Positions 42,517 through 51,115 of a stretch of DNA of 64,000 nucleotides are shown piece by piece. Numbering within the stretch: position 1 is the stretch's first letter; the number at the start of each line of letters is the position of its first letter. The DNA is from JAGVPT01 sp964642725 (GTDB taxonomy: Bacteria > Bacteroidota > Ignavibacteria > UBA10030 > UBA8401): the NCBI GenBank assembly GCA_964642725.1, contig CAZXQG010000004.1, positions 1 to 64,000 of the forward strand. The letters are read 5' to 3'. Made by a program: the position numbers and the translations under genes. The notes beneath the pieces are model-generated. The model had not been told where the DNA came from and did not search any database. It saw only the letters and a program-made list of their open reading frames with translations.

Positions 42517-44703
42517 CTAACCGATGCGAACATACGAAAGCAATTCCTTATAAACGAGTTCGAATCGTCTCCGTACTCCCGCATGATGAGCCAATCGTAA
42601 ATGAGGATCGCGAGCAACAAGGTCAAACGCTTCCTGCCGTGCCTGAATAAGAATTTCTTTGTCATGAACAATATCGGCAACCTGGAACGACGGCAAGCCG
42701 CTTTGACGCGTTCCAAAATAATCCCCCGCACCGCGCAACTCTAAATCGACTTCGGCAATTTCGAATCCGTTGTTCGTTTGCACCATAGTCTCAAGCCGTT
42801 TCGAGAAATCTAAGATTTGTTTTTGTGCTTCAGCGCGATTCGCGGCAAGCTGGGTTTTTCGCTTTATCATAAGGTCGTCGGTGAGCAGGATACAATACGA
42901 CTGCTCCGCTCCGCGGCCGACTCTTCCACGCAACTGATGAAGCTGAGAAAGTCCAAAACGCTCCGAATTTTCAACGATCATGATTGTCGCATTGGGAATA
43001 TCAATACCGACTTCTATAACGGTCGTTGCAACCAGAATATCGATCTCTTTCGATTTGAACTTGCTCATTAGAGCGTCCTTCTCTTCCGATGCCAATCTTC
43101 CGTGAAGCAAACCAAGCCTGAATTCGGAGAATTCACCTTCGCTCAATTTCTTAAACTCGACCATTGCGGCCTTGAGGTCGATCTTTTCCGACTCCTCAAT
43201 GAGAGGATAGACGATGTATGCCTGCCGCCCGCGGAGTATTTCGTCCTTCACAAAGCTGTACACTTTCTTCTTTTCTTTTTCCGTTCGGCGTGCTGTTTTT
43301 ACAGGCCTGCGATTCTTTGGAAGTTCATCGATCACTGAAATATCGAGGTCGCCGTACAACGTCAGTGACAGCGTCCGTGGAATCGGGGTTGCTGTCATGA
43401 CAAGAACGTCGGGATTTTCTTTTCCTTTCCCGCGAAGAAGCGCGCGCTGCGCGACGCCAAAGCGATGCTGTTCGTCTATGACAACGAGACCTAGATCAGC
43501 AAAATCAACTTTTTCTTGAATGAGCGCGTGCGTACCGATCACAATATTCGCCGAGCCGCGGCGAATGTCTTCCAGAATATCTTCGCGCAGCTTTTTCTTT
43601 TGCCCGCCGATGAGAAGACGGACCCGAACCGGCAAATCTCCCAAAAAGCTTTTCAAAGTAAAAAAATGCTGCTCTGCCAAAATCTCAGTAGGCGCCATCA
43701 ATGCGCATTGGAATCTATTTTCTACGGCAATGAGCATGGCAAACAAAGCCACGATAGTTTTGCCGCTGCCGACGTCCCCCTGTAACAGCCGGTTCATCGG
43801 CACCGATTGGCTCATGTCTCCTGTGATCTCATTAATGACACGTCGCTGGGCGCCCGTTAAATCAAACGACAGGGTTGAAAGAAGGCGTCGTGCTAATTCG
43901 CTCTTCACGTTGAATGAGATGCCTTTCAACTCTCCTTTGATTTCCCGCCGGCGGTACGCCATGAGGAGCTGGAAGAAGAACAGCTCATCGAACTTCAGCC
44001 GGTTGAGCGCCGCGTCCCTTTCTACGTACGTTTTCGGAAAATGGATCCTTTTTAACGCCGAATGAATCTCAAGAAGATGATGGCGCAGAAGTGTCTCTTC
44101 TGGCAAATGTTCAACGAGGGTTTCAAGATTGCTCTCGAGGGCATTCTTGATGATTCTTCTGAAACCCCGATTATCCAACCCAACCTGGCGTAACTCTTCG
44201 CTTGACCGGTACACTGGAATGATCGCGCCGGTGTGGAGAAGTGAATTCCAGTCTGTCGCATCGTCGTCGTCGTTCGTCTTTAACCTGTCGAACTCCGGGT
44301 GGATAAACTGCGGCCGGTTTAATTTATCGAGTTCCGGCACCGAGGAAACAGCGAGCACTTCGCCGACCCGAAACGCTTTTTCGTACCACTGAACACCTGC
44401 AAAAAAGATACACGTGAGATATCCCGTTTCATCGTTCAATGTAAGAAGAAACATCCGTTTCCCGCGTCTCGTCCTTCTTGTCTCCTGACGGAAAACAGTG
44501 CCGATCACCGTAACTTCATTCCCGGCTTCAACGAATTTCGGAAGAGCTTTGATTGAAATAATTCGCGAGCGGTCGAGGTAGTCGCGGGGAATATAATAGA
44601 GAAGTTTCGAAACCGAATCGATGCCGACTTCGCGCAATGCAGCGGCTCGTTTCGGACCGATTCCTTTGACGTATTGAAGTGTGTCGTTTGTATGAAGGTT
44701 CAA
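42517..44703 (-). CDS. recG: ATP-dependent DNA helicase RecG
   Basis: 728 residues. N-terminal wedge domain (QYVKGIGPKRAAALREVGI), helicase motifs LLQGDVGSGKTIVALFAML, VVIDEQHRFGVAQR, MTATPIPRTLSLTLYG, and a C-terminal motif VGRGAEQSYCILL. It remodels stalled replication forks and Holliday junctions. The start codon is TTG, accepted because the N-terminal residues match the family; no good ribosome site is seen. The 286-base gap after it (towards 42231) holds the operon promoter noted above. Confidence 0.95.
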   Translation of the reverse strand: MNLHTNDTLQYVKGIGPKRAAALREVGIDSVSKLLYYIPRDYLDRSRIISIKALPKFVEAGNEVTVIGTVFRQETRRTRRGKRMFLLTLNDETGYLTCIFFAGVQWYEKAFRVGEVLAVSSVPELDKLNRPQFIHPEFDRLKTNDDDDATDWNSLLHTGAIIPVYRSSEELRQVGLDNRGFRRIIKNALESNLETLVEHLPEETLLRHHLLEIHSALKRIHFPKTYVERDAALNRLKFDELFFFQLLMAYRRREIKGELKGISFNVKSELARRLLSTLSFDLTGAQRRVINEITGDMSQSVPMNRLLQGDVGSGKTIVALFAMLIAVENRFQCALMAPTEILAEQHFFTLKSFLGDLPVRVRLLIGGQKKKLREDILEDIRRGSANIVIGTHALIQEKVDFADLGLVVIDEQHRFGVAQRALLRGKGKENPDVLVMTATPIPRTLSLTLYGDLDISVIDELPKNRRPVKTARRTEKEKKKVYSFVKDEILRGRQAYIVYPLIEESEKIDLKAAMVEFKKLSEGEFSEFRLGLLHGRLASEEKDALMSKFKSKEIDILVATTVIEVGIDIPNATIMIVENSERFGLSQLHQLRGRVGRGAEQSYCILLTDDLMIKRKTQLAANRAEAQKQILDFSKRLETMVQTNNGFEIAEVDLELRGAGDYFGTRQSGLPSFQVADIVHDKEILIQARQEAFDLVARDPHLRLAHHAGVRRRFELVYKELLSYVRIG

Positions 44704-44756
44704 AGAAATACAGAAGTGGTAAACACTAATTCAGAATTGAGACATCTGAAAAATCG

Positions 44757-44826
44757 TCTCTCGCTAGGCCGCCAAGGCGCAAGGATTCTATTTTTAAATC
44801 ATTTTGCGACTCTGCGTCTGGCAAAG
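44757..44826. repeat. Dispersed imperfect palindrome (CGC-rich family), copy 3
   Basis: TCTCGCTAGGCCGCCAAGG, an A/T-rich centre (ATTCTATTTTTAAATCATT), then TTGCGACTCTGCGTCTGGC. It shares word order with the copy at 22216-22287. Confidence 0.6.
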
Positions 44827-44831
44827 CCATC

Positions 44832-44853
44832 TTCCAAAGGAATCCCTTTGGAA
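44832..44853. repeat. Perfect palindromic hairpin, 9-bp arms
   Basis: TTCCAAAGG, loop AATC, CCTTTGGAA. No T-run follows on either strand, so it is a repeat-type hairpin and not a normal terminator. Confidence 0.55.
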
Positions 44854-45083
44854 CCCTCGGGATTTGCGTGAGTCACACTTTTGGAATTATTCATCCCGAG
44901 GCAATTAACGCTATAGTGAAGCGGGTTCTTTGCGCATGCCGTAATGAGTAGAGGTCCTGTTTCCGTCCGGGTGACGATCCCACTCAGTTCACATTGCACA
45001 ACAGTCAATGATCCAGAATGAAGCGAAGAGTCTCCAGCGCGCGGGAAAAAATCAAAAATGCCGAAGAGGGATTTCATGGCAGA

Positions 45084-46085
45084 TCATGACGATTCGCCCT
45101 TCACCTCCCGCGTCATGAGGTCTTCGGTGGCAAGATGAGGGTTCTTCCCTTCAAAGAGAATTTTGTGAACCTCGGAAAAAATCGCCATCTCGACGGAATT
45201 TTGTTTTGCAAGGTCAACCGACGACCGGCACGTTGCAACGCCTTCAGCAACCATGACCATTTCTTTCAACACGTCGTCCAATCGTCTTCCCTTCCCCACT
45301 TGTTCTCCAACATAGCGATTGCGGCTATGCTTGCTCATACACGTAACAATTAAGTCGCCGACGCCGGTCAATCCTGCGAACGTTCGCGGCAGCGCTCCCA
45401 TCTTCACGCCAAGCCGTGTCATCTCGGCAATTCCGCGGGTCATGATTGCGGCTTTCGTGTTGTCGCCGAACCCGGCGCCATCGACCACTCCTGCACCAAC
45501 AGCGATGACATTTTTGAGAGCGCCGCCAAGCTCAACGCCGCGAATATCGTCGTTCACGTACACGCGAAAATAAGGGGTGCTGAATGCAGCCGCAACGATC
45601 TTCGCTGTTCTCATATTGAACGACGCCGATACGACCGCCGTCGGCATTCGCTGGCTCACCTCTTCGGCGTGGCTGGGACCGGAAAGAATGGCAAGGTTCC
45701 CTTTTTTCTCATGCTCAAATACGTCCAACATGACTTCCGACATCGTCATGAGAGAATGATTTTCAATCCCCTTTGCGACGTTGACGATAATTGTTTGCGA
45801 TAGCTCGTGATGTGCAATTTGCTGGATAACGGAGCGAAGAAACTGAGAAGGTACTGCAGACACGATGATATCTTTCTTGTACGCAGCTTCCTGAATATCC
45901 GTGAGAATAGATATCCGTTTCGGAATTTTTATTCCCGGAAGAAATGCAGGGTTTTCCCGCGCCTCCTCCATGAGAGCCGCTTGTTCGGAGCGGTACGTCC
46001 ACAACGAAACATCGTGATTCTTTTCGGAAAGTAGAATTGCAAGAGTCGTTCCCCAGCTTCCGGCTCCTAGGACGGCAACGCGCAT
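45084..46085 (-). CDS. gpsA: Glycerol-3-phosphate dehydrogenase (NAD(P)+)
   Basis: 333 residues. The NAD-binding start is MRVAVLGAGSWGTTLAILL, followed by SGPSHAEEVSQRMPTAV and the catalytic lysine region GALKNVIAVGAGVVDG. It reduces dihydroxyacetone phosphate to sn-glycerol 3-phosphate for phospholipid synthesis. It follows plsY by 42 bases; the two enzymes make and then acylate the same intermediate. Confidence 0.95.
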   Translation of the reverse strand: MRVAVLGAGSWGTTLAILLSEKNHDVSLWTYRSEQAALMEEARENPAFLPGIKIPKRISILTDIQEAAYKKDIIVSAVPSQFLRSVIQQIAHHELSQTIIVNVAKGIENHSLMTMSEVMLDVFEHEKKGNLAILSGPSHAEEVSQRMPTAVVSASFNMRTAKIVAAAFSTPYFRVYVNDDIRGVELGGALKNVIAVGAGVVDGAGFGDNTKAAIMTRGIAEMTRLGVKMGALPRTFAGLTGVGDLIVTCMSKHSRNRYVGEQVGKGRRLDDVLKEMVMVAEGVATCRSSVDLAKQNSVEMAIFSEVHKILFEGKNPHLATEDLMTREVKGESS

Positions 46086-46127
46086 GGCGGACCTGCTTGA
46101 TTGAGGAATACTACAATAACAAACCTG

Positions 46128-46802
46128 TTACTTGCGGGGTGATCCCCGAAAGTTCGTCAGCTTATTCTCAGTCCCTCTCATGAGCCGCTTGATGTTTTCT
46201 CGATGGGTGTAGATGAGGAGAAGGGATGTTCCGATCGCAAAAAAGATCAACGTGTGATATCCTTGGATGTTGACTTTGAAAAGATTTTCGCGAAAAAACA
46301 TTGTCAATGGGAAAGCAACTGCCCCTGCAATCGAGCCGAGAGAAACATAACGAGAGCTGGAAAAAACAGCGGCAAAAATCACCACGGCCACGGCGAACTC
46401 TACCGGAGCCAATGCCAACAGCATCCCCGCTCCCGTGGCCACGCCTTTGCCCCCTCTGAAACCGGCAAAGAGCGTCCAGACATGACCAAGAATTGCCGCT
46501 ATGCCGCATATGATCTGAACAACGGTAAAGTCTTCAAACGGAGTCCTGTTTTGAAACGGCAGCGACGGGTCCCAGAACAGACGTGCTACAAACATCGTTG
46601 CAATCACCCCTTTGAAAAGGTCAAACAGGATGACGGCCAAGCCAATCTTCCATCCAAGCACACGCATAACGTTGGTGCCGCCCGCATTTCCGCTGCCATG
46701 CTGGCGTATATCCAATCCGCGCGAAATTTTCGACGCTATAATGCTCGTCGGAATTGAACCAACGATATAACTCAACAGAATAACGATGGCGAGATTAACC
46801 AT
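46128..46802 (-). CDS. plsY: Acyl-phosphate:glycerol-3-phosphate acyltransferase
   Basis: 224-residue inner-membrane protein with five or more helices. Family motifs: GSIPTSIIASK, GSGNAGGTNVMRVLG and GFRGGKGVATGAG. It transfers an acyl group from acyl-phosphate to glycerol 3-phosphate, the first step of phospholipid formation. AGGA stands seven bases before the ATG. It forms an operon with gpsA. Confidence 0.95.
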   Translation of the reverse strand: MVNLAIVILLSYIVGSIPTSIIASKISRGLDIRQHGSGNAGGTNVMRVLGWKIGLAVILFDLFKGVIATMFVARLFWDPSLPFQNRTPFEDFTVVQIICGIAAILGHVWTLFAGFRGGKGVATGAGMLLALAPVEFAVAVVIFAAVFSSSRYVSLGSIAGAVAFPLTMFFRENLFKVNIQGYHTLIFFAIGTSLLLIYTHRENIKRLMRGTENKLTNFRGSPRK

Positions 46803-46884
46803 TGTTCATCCTATGAATGAGTGGGGGTAATGGCTTCCTTCCCTACTAAAGTAAAAAATCACATGATGAAAATCAAGGCGAGGG

Positions 46885-47048
46885 TCAACGTTGGCTGCGG
46901 AGGATGATCTTTTTCGTGCTGATTGCGCGGTCTATGGCCAATATACCGTTAATATGGTCAATTTCGTGCTGCAGCAATCCGGAGAGCCCATTTGCCGGCC
47001 TTAACTTTCTTGTAGTACGCGTTTCTCGTCCCTGTAGGAAATTTCCCA
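46885..47048 (-). pseudogene. Peptide deformylase remnant (C-terminal part, frameshifted)
   Basis: On the minus strand one frame encodes NGLSGLLQHEIDHINGILAI then DRAISTKK and ends at a stop at 46885. QHEIDH is the zinc motif of peptide deformylase. Upstream fragments that fit the same protein lie in the two other frames (YYKKVKA and EISYRDEK), so at least two frameshifts have occurred and the N-terminal half with the EGCLS motif is missing. It is a decayed duplicate or a truncated gene. Confidence 0.65.
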
Positions 47049-47345
47049 CCTATGTCCTCTCGCGGTTCGCGACGTTTCTGAAAACCGGTCACAAATTGTG
47101 ACCGGTTCGTCTCTCCATTCGAGGTCGCGACTTATGACTTCAGAGAGGTCCATTCTGGTTTTGTAACTCGAAAGAGAAAATCGGGCGGAAAGCGATGTAC
47201 GTTGCGTTTCACGGCCTGGTTCAACACTTTCGATGATACACCTTGTAGGCTGGCGAGATCAGTATCGAGAATGACCTTCTCGCCGCGGAAAGTGAAGATG
47301 ATCGAATCAGTGAATTGACGGTAATAGTTGCTTGCGTCTTTTCTC
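47049..47345 (-). pseudogene. ORF6N-domain protein remnant
   Basis: One minus-strand frame reads IIFTFRGEKVILDTDLASL, then QGVSSKVLNQAVKRN, then RFPPDFLFRVTKPEWTSLKS and a stop at 47132-47134. This is the ORF6N (Bro-N-like, phage antirepressor) pattern. Past the stop the same frame continues SQFVTGFQKRREPRE, which matches the next piece of the family. There is no good in-frame start. The gene is dead by at least one stop and lacks its C-terminus. Confidence 0.6.
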
Positions 47346-47367
47346 CATAAGTTCCCCCATGTTCATT

Positions 47368-47487
47368 GACAATGTCAATCTAGAATGATTGACATTGTCT
47401 ACAATAAACTTTGGTAGGACAAACATTCCTGTTTGTCATTCATAACATTCAATAATGATTTTCCCTTTGTCAACCAGAATGGTTGAC
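47368..47487. repeat. REP-like palindrome array, 3' side of the RAYT gene
   Basis: Three perfect palindromes in a row: 47368-47399 (GACAATGTCAATC and its complement, 13-base arms), 47418-47437 (GACAAACA-TTCC-TGTTTGTC), and 47469-47487 (GTCAACCA-GAA-TGGTTGAC). The last two are flanked by GTAGG or its complement, as are those on the other side of the transposase gene. Confidence 0.7.
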
Positions 47488-47946
47488 CTACACAACAAAT
47501 TTATTGTTGCAGTACCACCCGACATAATTCTCCGGTTCTTCCGTTAATCCTTTTTTCACAGGATTACTATACATATACATTAATTTCGCGTCGAATTCGT
47601 TGCCGTCCCGGATAATTCTGTCGTACGATTCATGCTGCCAAATCTTGCCTTCGGTTTTCCGATACGAATTAATCTTATGAGCCGATACTCCTTTAATGGC
47701 GCGCATAATGCGGGTCAAACTTATCCCTTCTTTTGGTCGAATAAGAAGATGGACGTGATCCGGCATCACGACAGCAGCATAACAATGGTAAAATTTTCCA
47801 TCTCCCTCTTTGATATGTTCAAGAACAATGCGTTGCTCATCGGTGTTCAGAGTTTCTGCATTGAGACAGAAGGTCACAAAATAGATGGAACCCTCGAGTG
47901 CCCAATGAGGCAGATGACGTCGCGTGATTTTGAGTTCATCGTTCAT
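47488..47946 (-). CDS. REP-associated tyrosine transposase (RAYT, Y1/HUH family)
   Basis: 152 residues. The HUH motif is VMPDHVHLLI; the catalytic tyrosine is in the later helix region ESYDRIIRDG followed by YMYSNPVKKGL. The start MNDELKITRRHLPHW is typical; the frame is open 20 residues further upstream, but that part is a translated REP sequence. RAYTs are single-strand transposases that move or spread REP palindromes and are usually single copy and not flanked by IS ends. REP-like palindromes lie on both sides here, so the gene appears intact and recent. Confidence 0.9.
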   Translation of the reverse strand: MNDELKITRRHLPHWALEGSIYFVTFCLNAETLNTDEQRIVLEHIKEGDGKFYHCYAAVVMPDHVHLLIRPKEGISLTRIMRAIKGVSAHKINSYRKTEGKIWQHESYDRIIRDGNEFDAKLMYMYSNPVKKGLTEEPENYVGWYCNNKFVV

Positions 47947-47980
47947 CCTACCCCCGTTTTGAATGAATAAATTTGTTGTA

Positions 47981-48166
47981 GGATAGGCATTCTGCCTGTC
48001 CATCAAGAAATTACCCGCTCCTCTCCGTTAATGATACATCCCTTCCTGCCGATAAGAAAGATATTCTTGCCTGTCATTAACAATGACCATCAGGATGACT
48101 GACCTACCCAATCATGCAAGGAACAGTGGGACACACATTTCTGACTGTCCATGTAGACTTTCCTCA
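47981..48166. repeat. REP-like palindrome array, 5' side of the RAYT gene
   Basis: 47981-48001 (GGATAGGCA-TTC-TGCCTGTCC, one wobble), an imperfect one within GACCATCAGGATGACTGACC near 48092-48111, and one within GGACACACATTTCTGACTGTCC near 48144-48165. Each shows the layout GTAGG/GTGGG, then arm, a short TTC-type loop, then arm. Confidence 0.55.
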
Positions 48167-48527
48167 GTCGACCTTGACCTTGAAGGCAATAGAGAATAGA
48201 GCGATTCTTGAAACTGTTTTTTGGGGGGGATGTTTCCGGAGTCAGCGTAAAACATTGAATATTCTTCCCTGAATGACTTCTCAGTCTTACGTGTTCAATA
48301 TAGCAATATGCTGCATAGATTTACAAAGAATTCTCCCTCGTTCAAAATTTAAAAGGTGTATGGTGAGGGGAGGCAATTTGGCAAATGTTGTCAGTGGGAC
48401 AGTCCACCATTACTGTTGGCGAACCGCCTGTCAAATAGGACAGACAAGTTCGAAAGGAATGGTTTCGCCAATTGTCTGACCTACCAATACACTGAAATTG
48501 GCCCCGAATGAAAATCCGTCGCTTACT
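48167..48527. other. Intergenic region with little recognisable content
   Basis: Apart from the REP-like hairpin at 48437-48482 and a short GTGGGACAGTCCAC palindrome near 48394, no gene, RNA or promoter was recognised between the RAYT repeats and the ispD stop. Confidence 0.4.
48437..48482. repeat. REP-like long hairpin near ispD
   Basis: AGGACAGACAA (48437-48447) pairs with TTGTCTGACCT (48472-48482) except for one base; inside, GAAA and TTTC add a second stem. It carries the same GACAGAC/GTCTGAC words as the RAYT palindromes and lies 46 bases past the ispD stop. Confidence 0.55.
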
Positions 48528-49217
48528 TTAATCCTTGAATCGCTTAACCAGCACATTTGCAAAATCCAAGTCGTCCGGTGTCGTAATCTTAATATTGTCA
48601 AAGCTTCCTTCCACGATTGCCGGACGGATACCCAGCCGCTCGATGAGAGAGGCGTCGTCCGTTGCCTCGACGTGTTCGCGTCCGGCTTTTTCGTATGCGT
48701 CGAGAAGCAATTGCCTGGTGAACGTCTGAGGGGTCTGTGCCGACCACAGCACAGAACGGTCAAGGGTTCGTTCAAACCGCCCTTCGTCATTCCCGACCTT
48801 CACCGTGTCTTTGACACGCACTGCAACGACCGCGGCTGAGTGCACCTTTGCCTTTTCGATCGACTCAAGAATTACTTTCTGTTGGATGAACGGCCTCACG
48901 GCGTCATGAACGATGACAATCTCTGTCCGCGGGTCGATACGGCTCAACGCATTGCTGACGGAGTCCTGCCTCCGCTTGCCGCCTTCAACAATTTTCGCCG
49001 CTTTGGAAAGATTGAACTCGCCGACAAGGAATTCGACCTGCTGTCTGGTCGTTGGCTGGACGGCAATTATTATTTCGTTGACGGCTCCGCACATCTGAAA
49101 CCGTTCGAGCGTATGGATAATGATCGGTTTCCCTTGCAGCAATAAGAACTGCTTGCTAACTGCTGTTCCCATACGTTCTCCGGCTCCGGCAGCCGGAATA
49201 ATAACACTAGTAAACAT
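48528..49217 (-). CDS. ispD: 2-C-methyl-D-erythritol 4-phosphate cytidylyltransferase
   Basis: 229 residues. CTP-binding start IPAAGAGERMGTAVSKQF, then VHDAVRPFIQ, AQTPQTFTRQLL, EATDDASLIERLG and EGSFDNIKITTPDDL. It makes CDP-methylerythritol in the non-mevalonate isoprenoid route. ATG at 49217 is preferred over the GTG at 49223. It lies six bases after the permease stop and is probably cotranscribed with queA and the permease. Confidence 0.95.
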   Translation of the reverse strand: MFTSVIIPAAGAGERMGTAVSKQFLLLQGKPIIIHTLERFQMCGAVNEIIIAVQPTTRQQVEFLVGEFNLSKAAKIVEGGKRRQDSVSNALSRIDPRTEIVIVHDAVRPFIQQKVILESIEKAKVHSAAVVAVRVKDTVKVGNDEGRFERTLDRSVLWSAQTPQTFTRQLLLDAYEKAGREHVEATDDASLIERLGIRPAIVEGSFDNIKITTPDDLDFANVLVKRFKD

Positions 49218-49223
49218 ACACAC

Positions 49224-51086
49224 TCACTTTCCGACAGCGGGAATGACCGACCTGCCAAAATATTCTATCACGAAATTAAACCGTGGAAAAACTTTAGGGA
49301 GACGCATAATGCTGAACACCATCACGCCGATGGCCATGCGGTCTATCCACGACGAAAGAGGCCAGCCAAAATGGATGGTGAAGCTTTTATTGGGCAGCTC
49401 ATAATCCAGCGCATATAAAATCTCGACCATGCTGTCGTATAACGTCTGCCCCCGGTTTGCAAACCGGTAATGATTCGGCGCAAGTTTTTCAGGAATTCCC
49501 TGACGCGGTGAATAGAAGCTGACGTAAACGGACGTTGCCAATTTTTCTTCGACGCTCGTTTCCTGCGGCCGGCGGAAATATACGTCAACGTGATCCGCTT
49601 CACTCTCCGCAATGGAAAAAATCATACTCATCGGAACGTCTGTTTGCTTGATCTGTTTGATCTCGGGAGCTCGTTTCTTCGCCACCCGCAAGCCGATGAA
49701 TAGGAAGGTCGCCGTCACGGTCCCCCATGTCAACGTCCCGTACGGTTTTTCATACGCAAGATAAAGGAAACAACTCAACAGTATGATGAACAAAACGAGC
49801 GTGCCCAACCGCGATGTGTTATAGCCGCCCACAGCCTTTGTCCCTTGAAAATACCTGTAGATGAGCAGGCTCCCCATATTGATCGTGAAGCTTGCAAGGA
49901 GGCCGACGGCATACATCTCTGCAAGAGTTTTCTGGCTGCCATTAGTGATAAAAACAATGAACGTAAAAAATAATCCGCTGCAGATGTGAATCCGGTACAG
50001 CGACTGCCGACGGTTTGTTTTAATGATCCACGAGAATCCATACCTGTGGGCGACACGCTCCATCAATTCGCTCGACGCAACGTACGCCGTGTTGACGGCC
50101 ATCATCAGCAAGACACTCGCAAGGATGCCGACGATGTAACCGAACGGAATGCCGCCGACCATTTTTGCAAAATGTGCTATCAGATCGGTTTCGTGCGCTG
50201 AAACATCAATGTTGGAAGAAAGAACGATCATCGAAAGAAGCGGCGTAAAAATACCGATCGTCACGCCGAGAAAGATATACGCTTTCCGGATATCATGCCA
50301 CGACTTTACAAGCCCTGCCGTCTGTACAACGGATTCGATTCCGGAATAGGCCAGAATACAGCTTGAGATGCTGACGATGATTATAAAGTAGGTGGCAAAC
50401 CAGCTCCCTTCGTCGAACCGCTGTGCGGCGCTGGCGAAGGTCTGCCCGATCCGTTCCATGTTGTGGGCATCGGCATGAAGAGCACCGGCAGACAGAAGAT
50501 TGATAAGTATGATAGCCGCTACGACAAAAATACCGAAAGTGAATTTTGCATTTTCCTTAATGCCGATAATATTCAATCCGGCAACAAACCAGATGAGGAC
50601 AAGTTCAAGCAAGAACTTTCCTGCGGCCGAAATCGGGAAAAAGGCCATGCCGTTTTCTATCGCGCTGACAGTCGAAATGCTCGCGGTCAAAACATAATCG
50701 ACAAGGATCGATGCGACGGCAACAAAGGAAACCGTAGGGCCGAGCACAAGATATGAGAACGAATAGACGCCGCCGCCCCGCACTCCGTGCAATTCAAGGA
50801 TTTCCGCAATCTCCACCATGCGAGTCGAGAGTATTCGCATGAGAATCGATGTGACTGCCAGATAGACAATAGCGTGGTAAGCAATAACGCGGAAGGCTTC
50901 GCTCGGTGCATAGAAAATCGACGTCAACTCGTCCATCAACGTAATAATTGCGATGGAGAGCCATGTCAGCCACCAGCGCCCGTTGGAAAAATAAGCAAGA
51001 AGATCCTTTCTGGTGAAAAGGTATGCGAACACACCAACGAGAACAATGTTGATGGCCGCAGAAACGATGAACCGCTCCGTAAACAT
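49224..51086 (-). CDS. APC-superfamily amino acid permease with C-terminal cytoplasmic domain
   Basis: 620 residues. About 12 transmembrane helices in the first 465 residues, with APC-like segments GVRGGGVYSFSYLVLGPTVS, IIGIKENAKFTFGIFV and AYSGIESVVQTAGLV. The last 150 residues are soluble (AESEADHVDVYFRRP, TSVYVSFYSPRQGIPE) and end in another hydrophobic or amphipathic stretch (WIDRMAIGVMVFSIM). The substrate is unknown. It sits between queA and ispD, with which it has no obvious shared function. The gene spacing (29 bases to queA, 6 to ispD) indicates one transcript. Confidence 0.8.
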   Translation of the reverse strand: MFTERFIVSAAINIVLVGVFAYLFTRKDLLAYFSNGRWWLTWLSIAIITLMDELTSIFYAPSEAFRVIAYHAIVYLAVTSILMRILSTRMVEIAEILELHGVRGGGVYSFSYLVLGPTVSFVAVASILVDYVLTASISTVSAIENGMAFFPISAAGKFLLELVLIWFVAGLNIIGIKENAKFTFGIFVVAAIILINLLSAGALHADAHNMERIGQTFASAAQRFDEGSWFATYFIIIVSISSCILAYSGIESVVQTAGLVKSWHDIRKAYIFLGVTIGIFTPLLSMIVLSSNIDVSAHETDLIAHFAKMVGGIPFGYIVGILASVLLMMAVNTAYVASSELMERVAHRYGFSWIIKTNRRQSLYRIHICSGLFFTFIVFITNGSQKTLAEMYAVGLLASFTINMGSLLIYRYFQGTKAVGGYNTSRLGTLVLFIILLSCFLYLAYEKPYGTLTWGTVTATFLFIGLRVAKKRAPEIKQIKQTDVPMSMIFSIAESEADHVDVYFRRPQETSVEEKLATSVYVSFYSPRQGIPEKLAPNHYRFANRGQTLYDSMVEILYALDYELPNKSFTIHFGWPLSSWIDRMAIGVMVFSIMRLPKVFPRFNFVIEYFGRSVIPAVGK

Positions 51087-51115
51087 ACGACGATGAATTG
51101 TAAATTAGAATTGTC

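Larger units (their letters stand above)
44704..45083. other. Intergenic region between gpsA and recG
   Basis: It contains the dispersed repeat at 44757-44826 and the hairpin at 44832-44853. The remainder, next to gpsA, has an open frame on the minus strand with no recognisable family and no support as a gene. No promoter for recG was identified with confidence. Confidence 0.4.

Noticed and set aside
44799..45077. Open frame of 92 codons on the minus strand just after gpsA
   Set aside because: No family resemblance. Its 3' part is a translated dispersed repeat and hairpin, and the remainder has no ribosome site or conserved pattern.
46904..47101. 65-codon open frame on the plus strand
   Set aside because: It is the complement of the peptide deformylase remnant; the minus-strand reading with QHEIDH explains the sequence.
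47947..48006. 20-residue extension of the RAYT protein
   Set aside because: It is translated REP palindrome sequence; the usual family start is at 47946.
47368..48482. Possible CRISPR array from the regularly spaced palindromes
   Set aside because: The palindromes differ in sequence, spacing is irregular, and a RAYT gene explains them; no cas gene is present.
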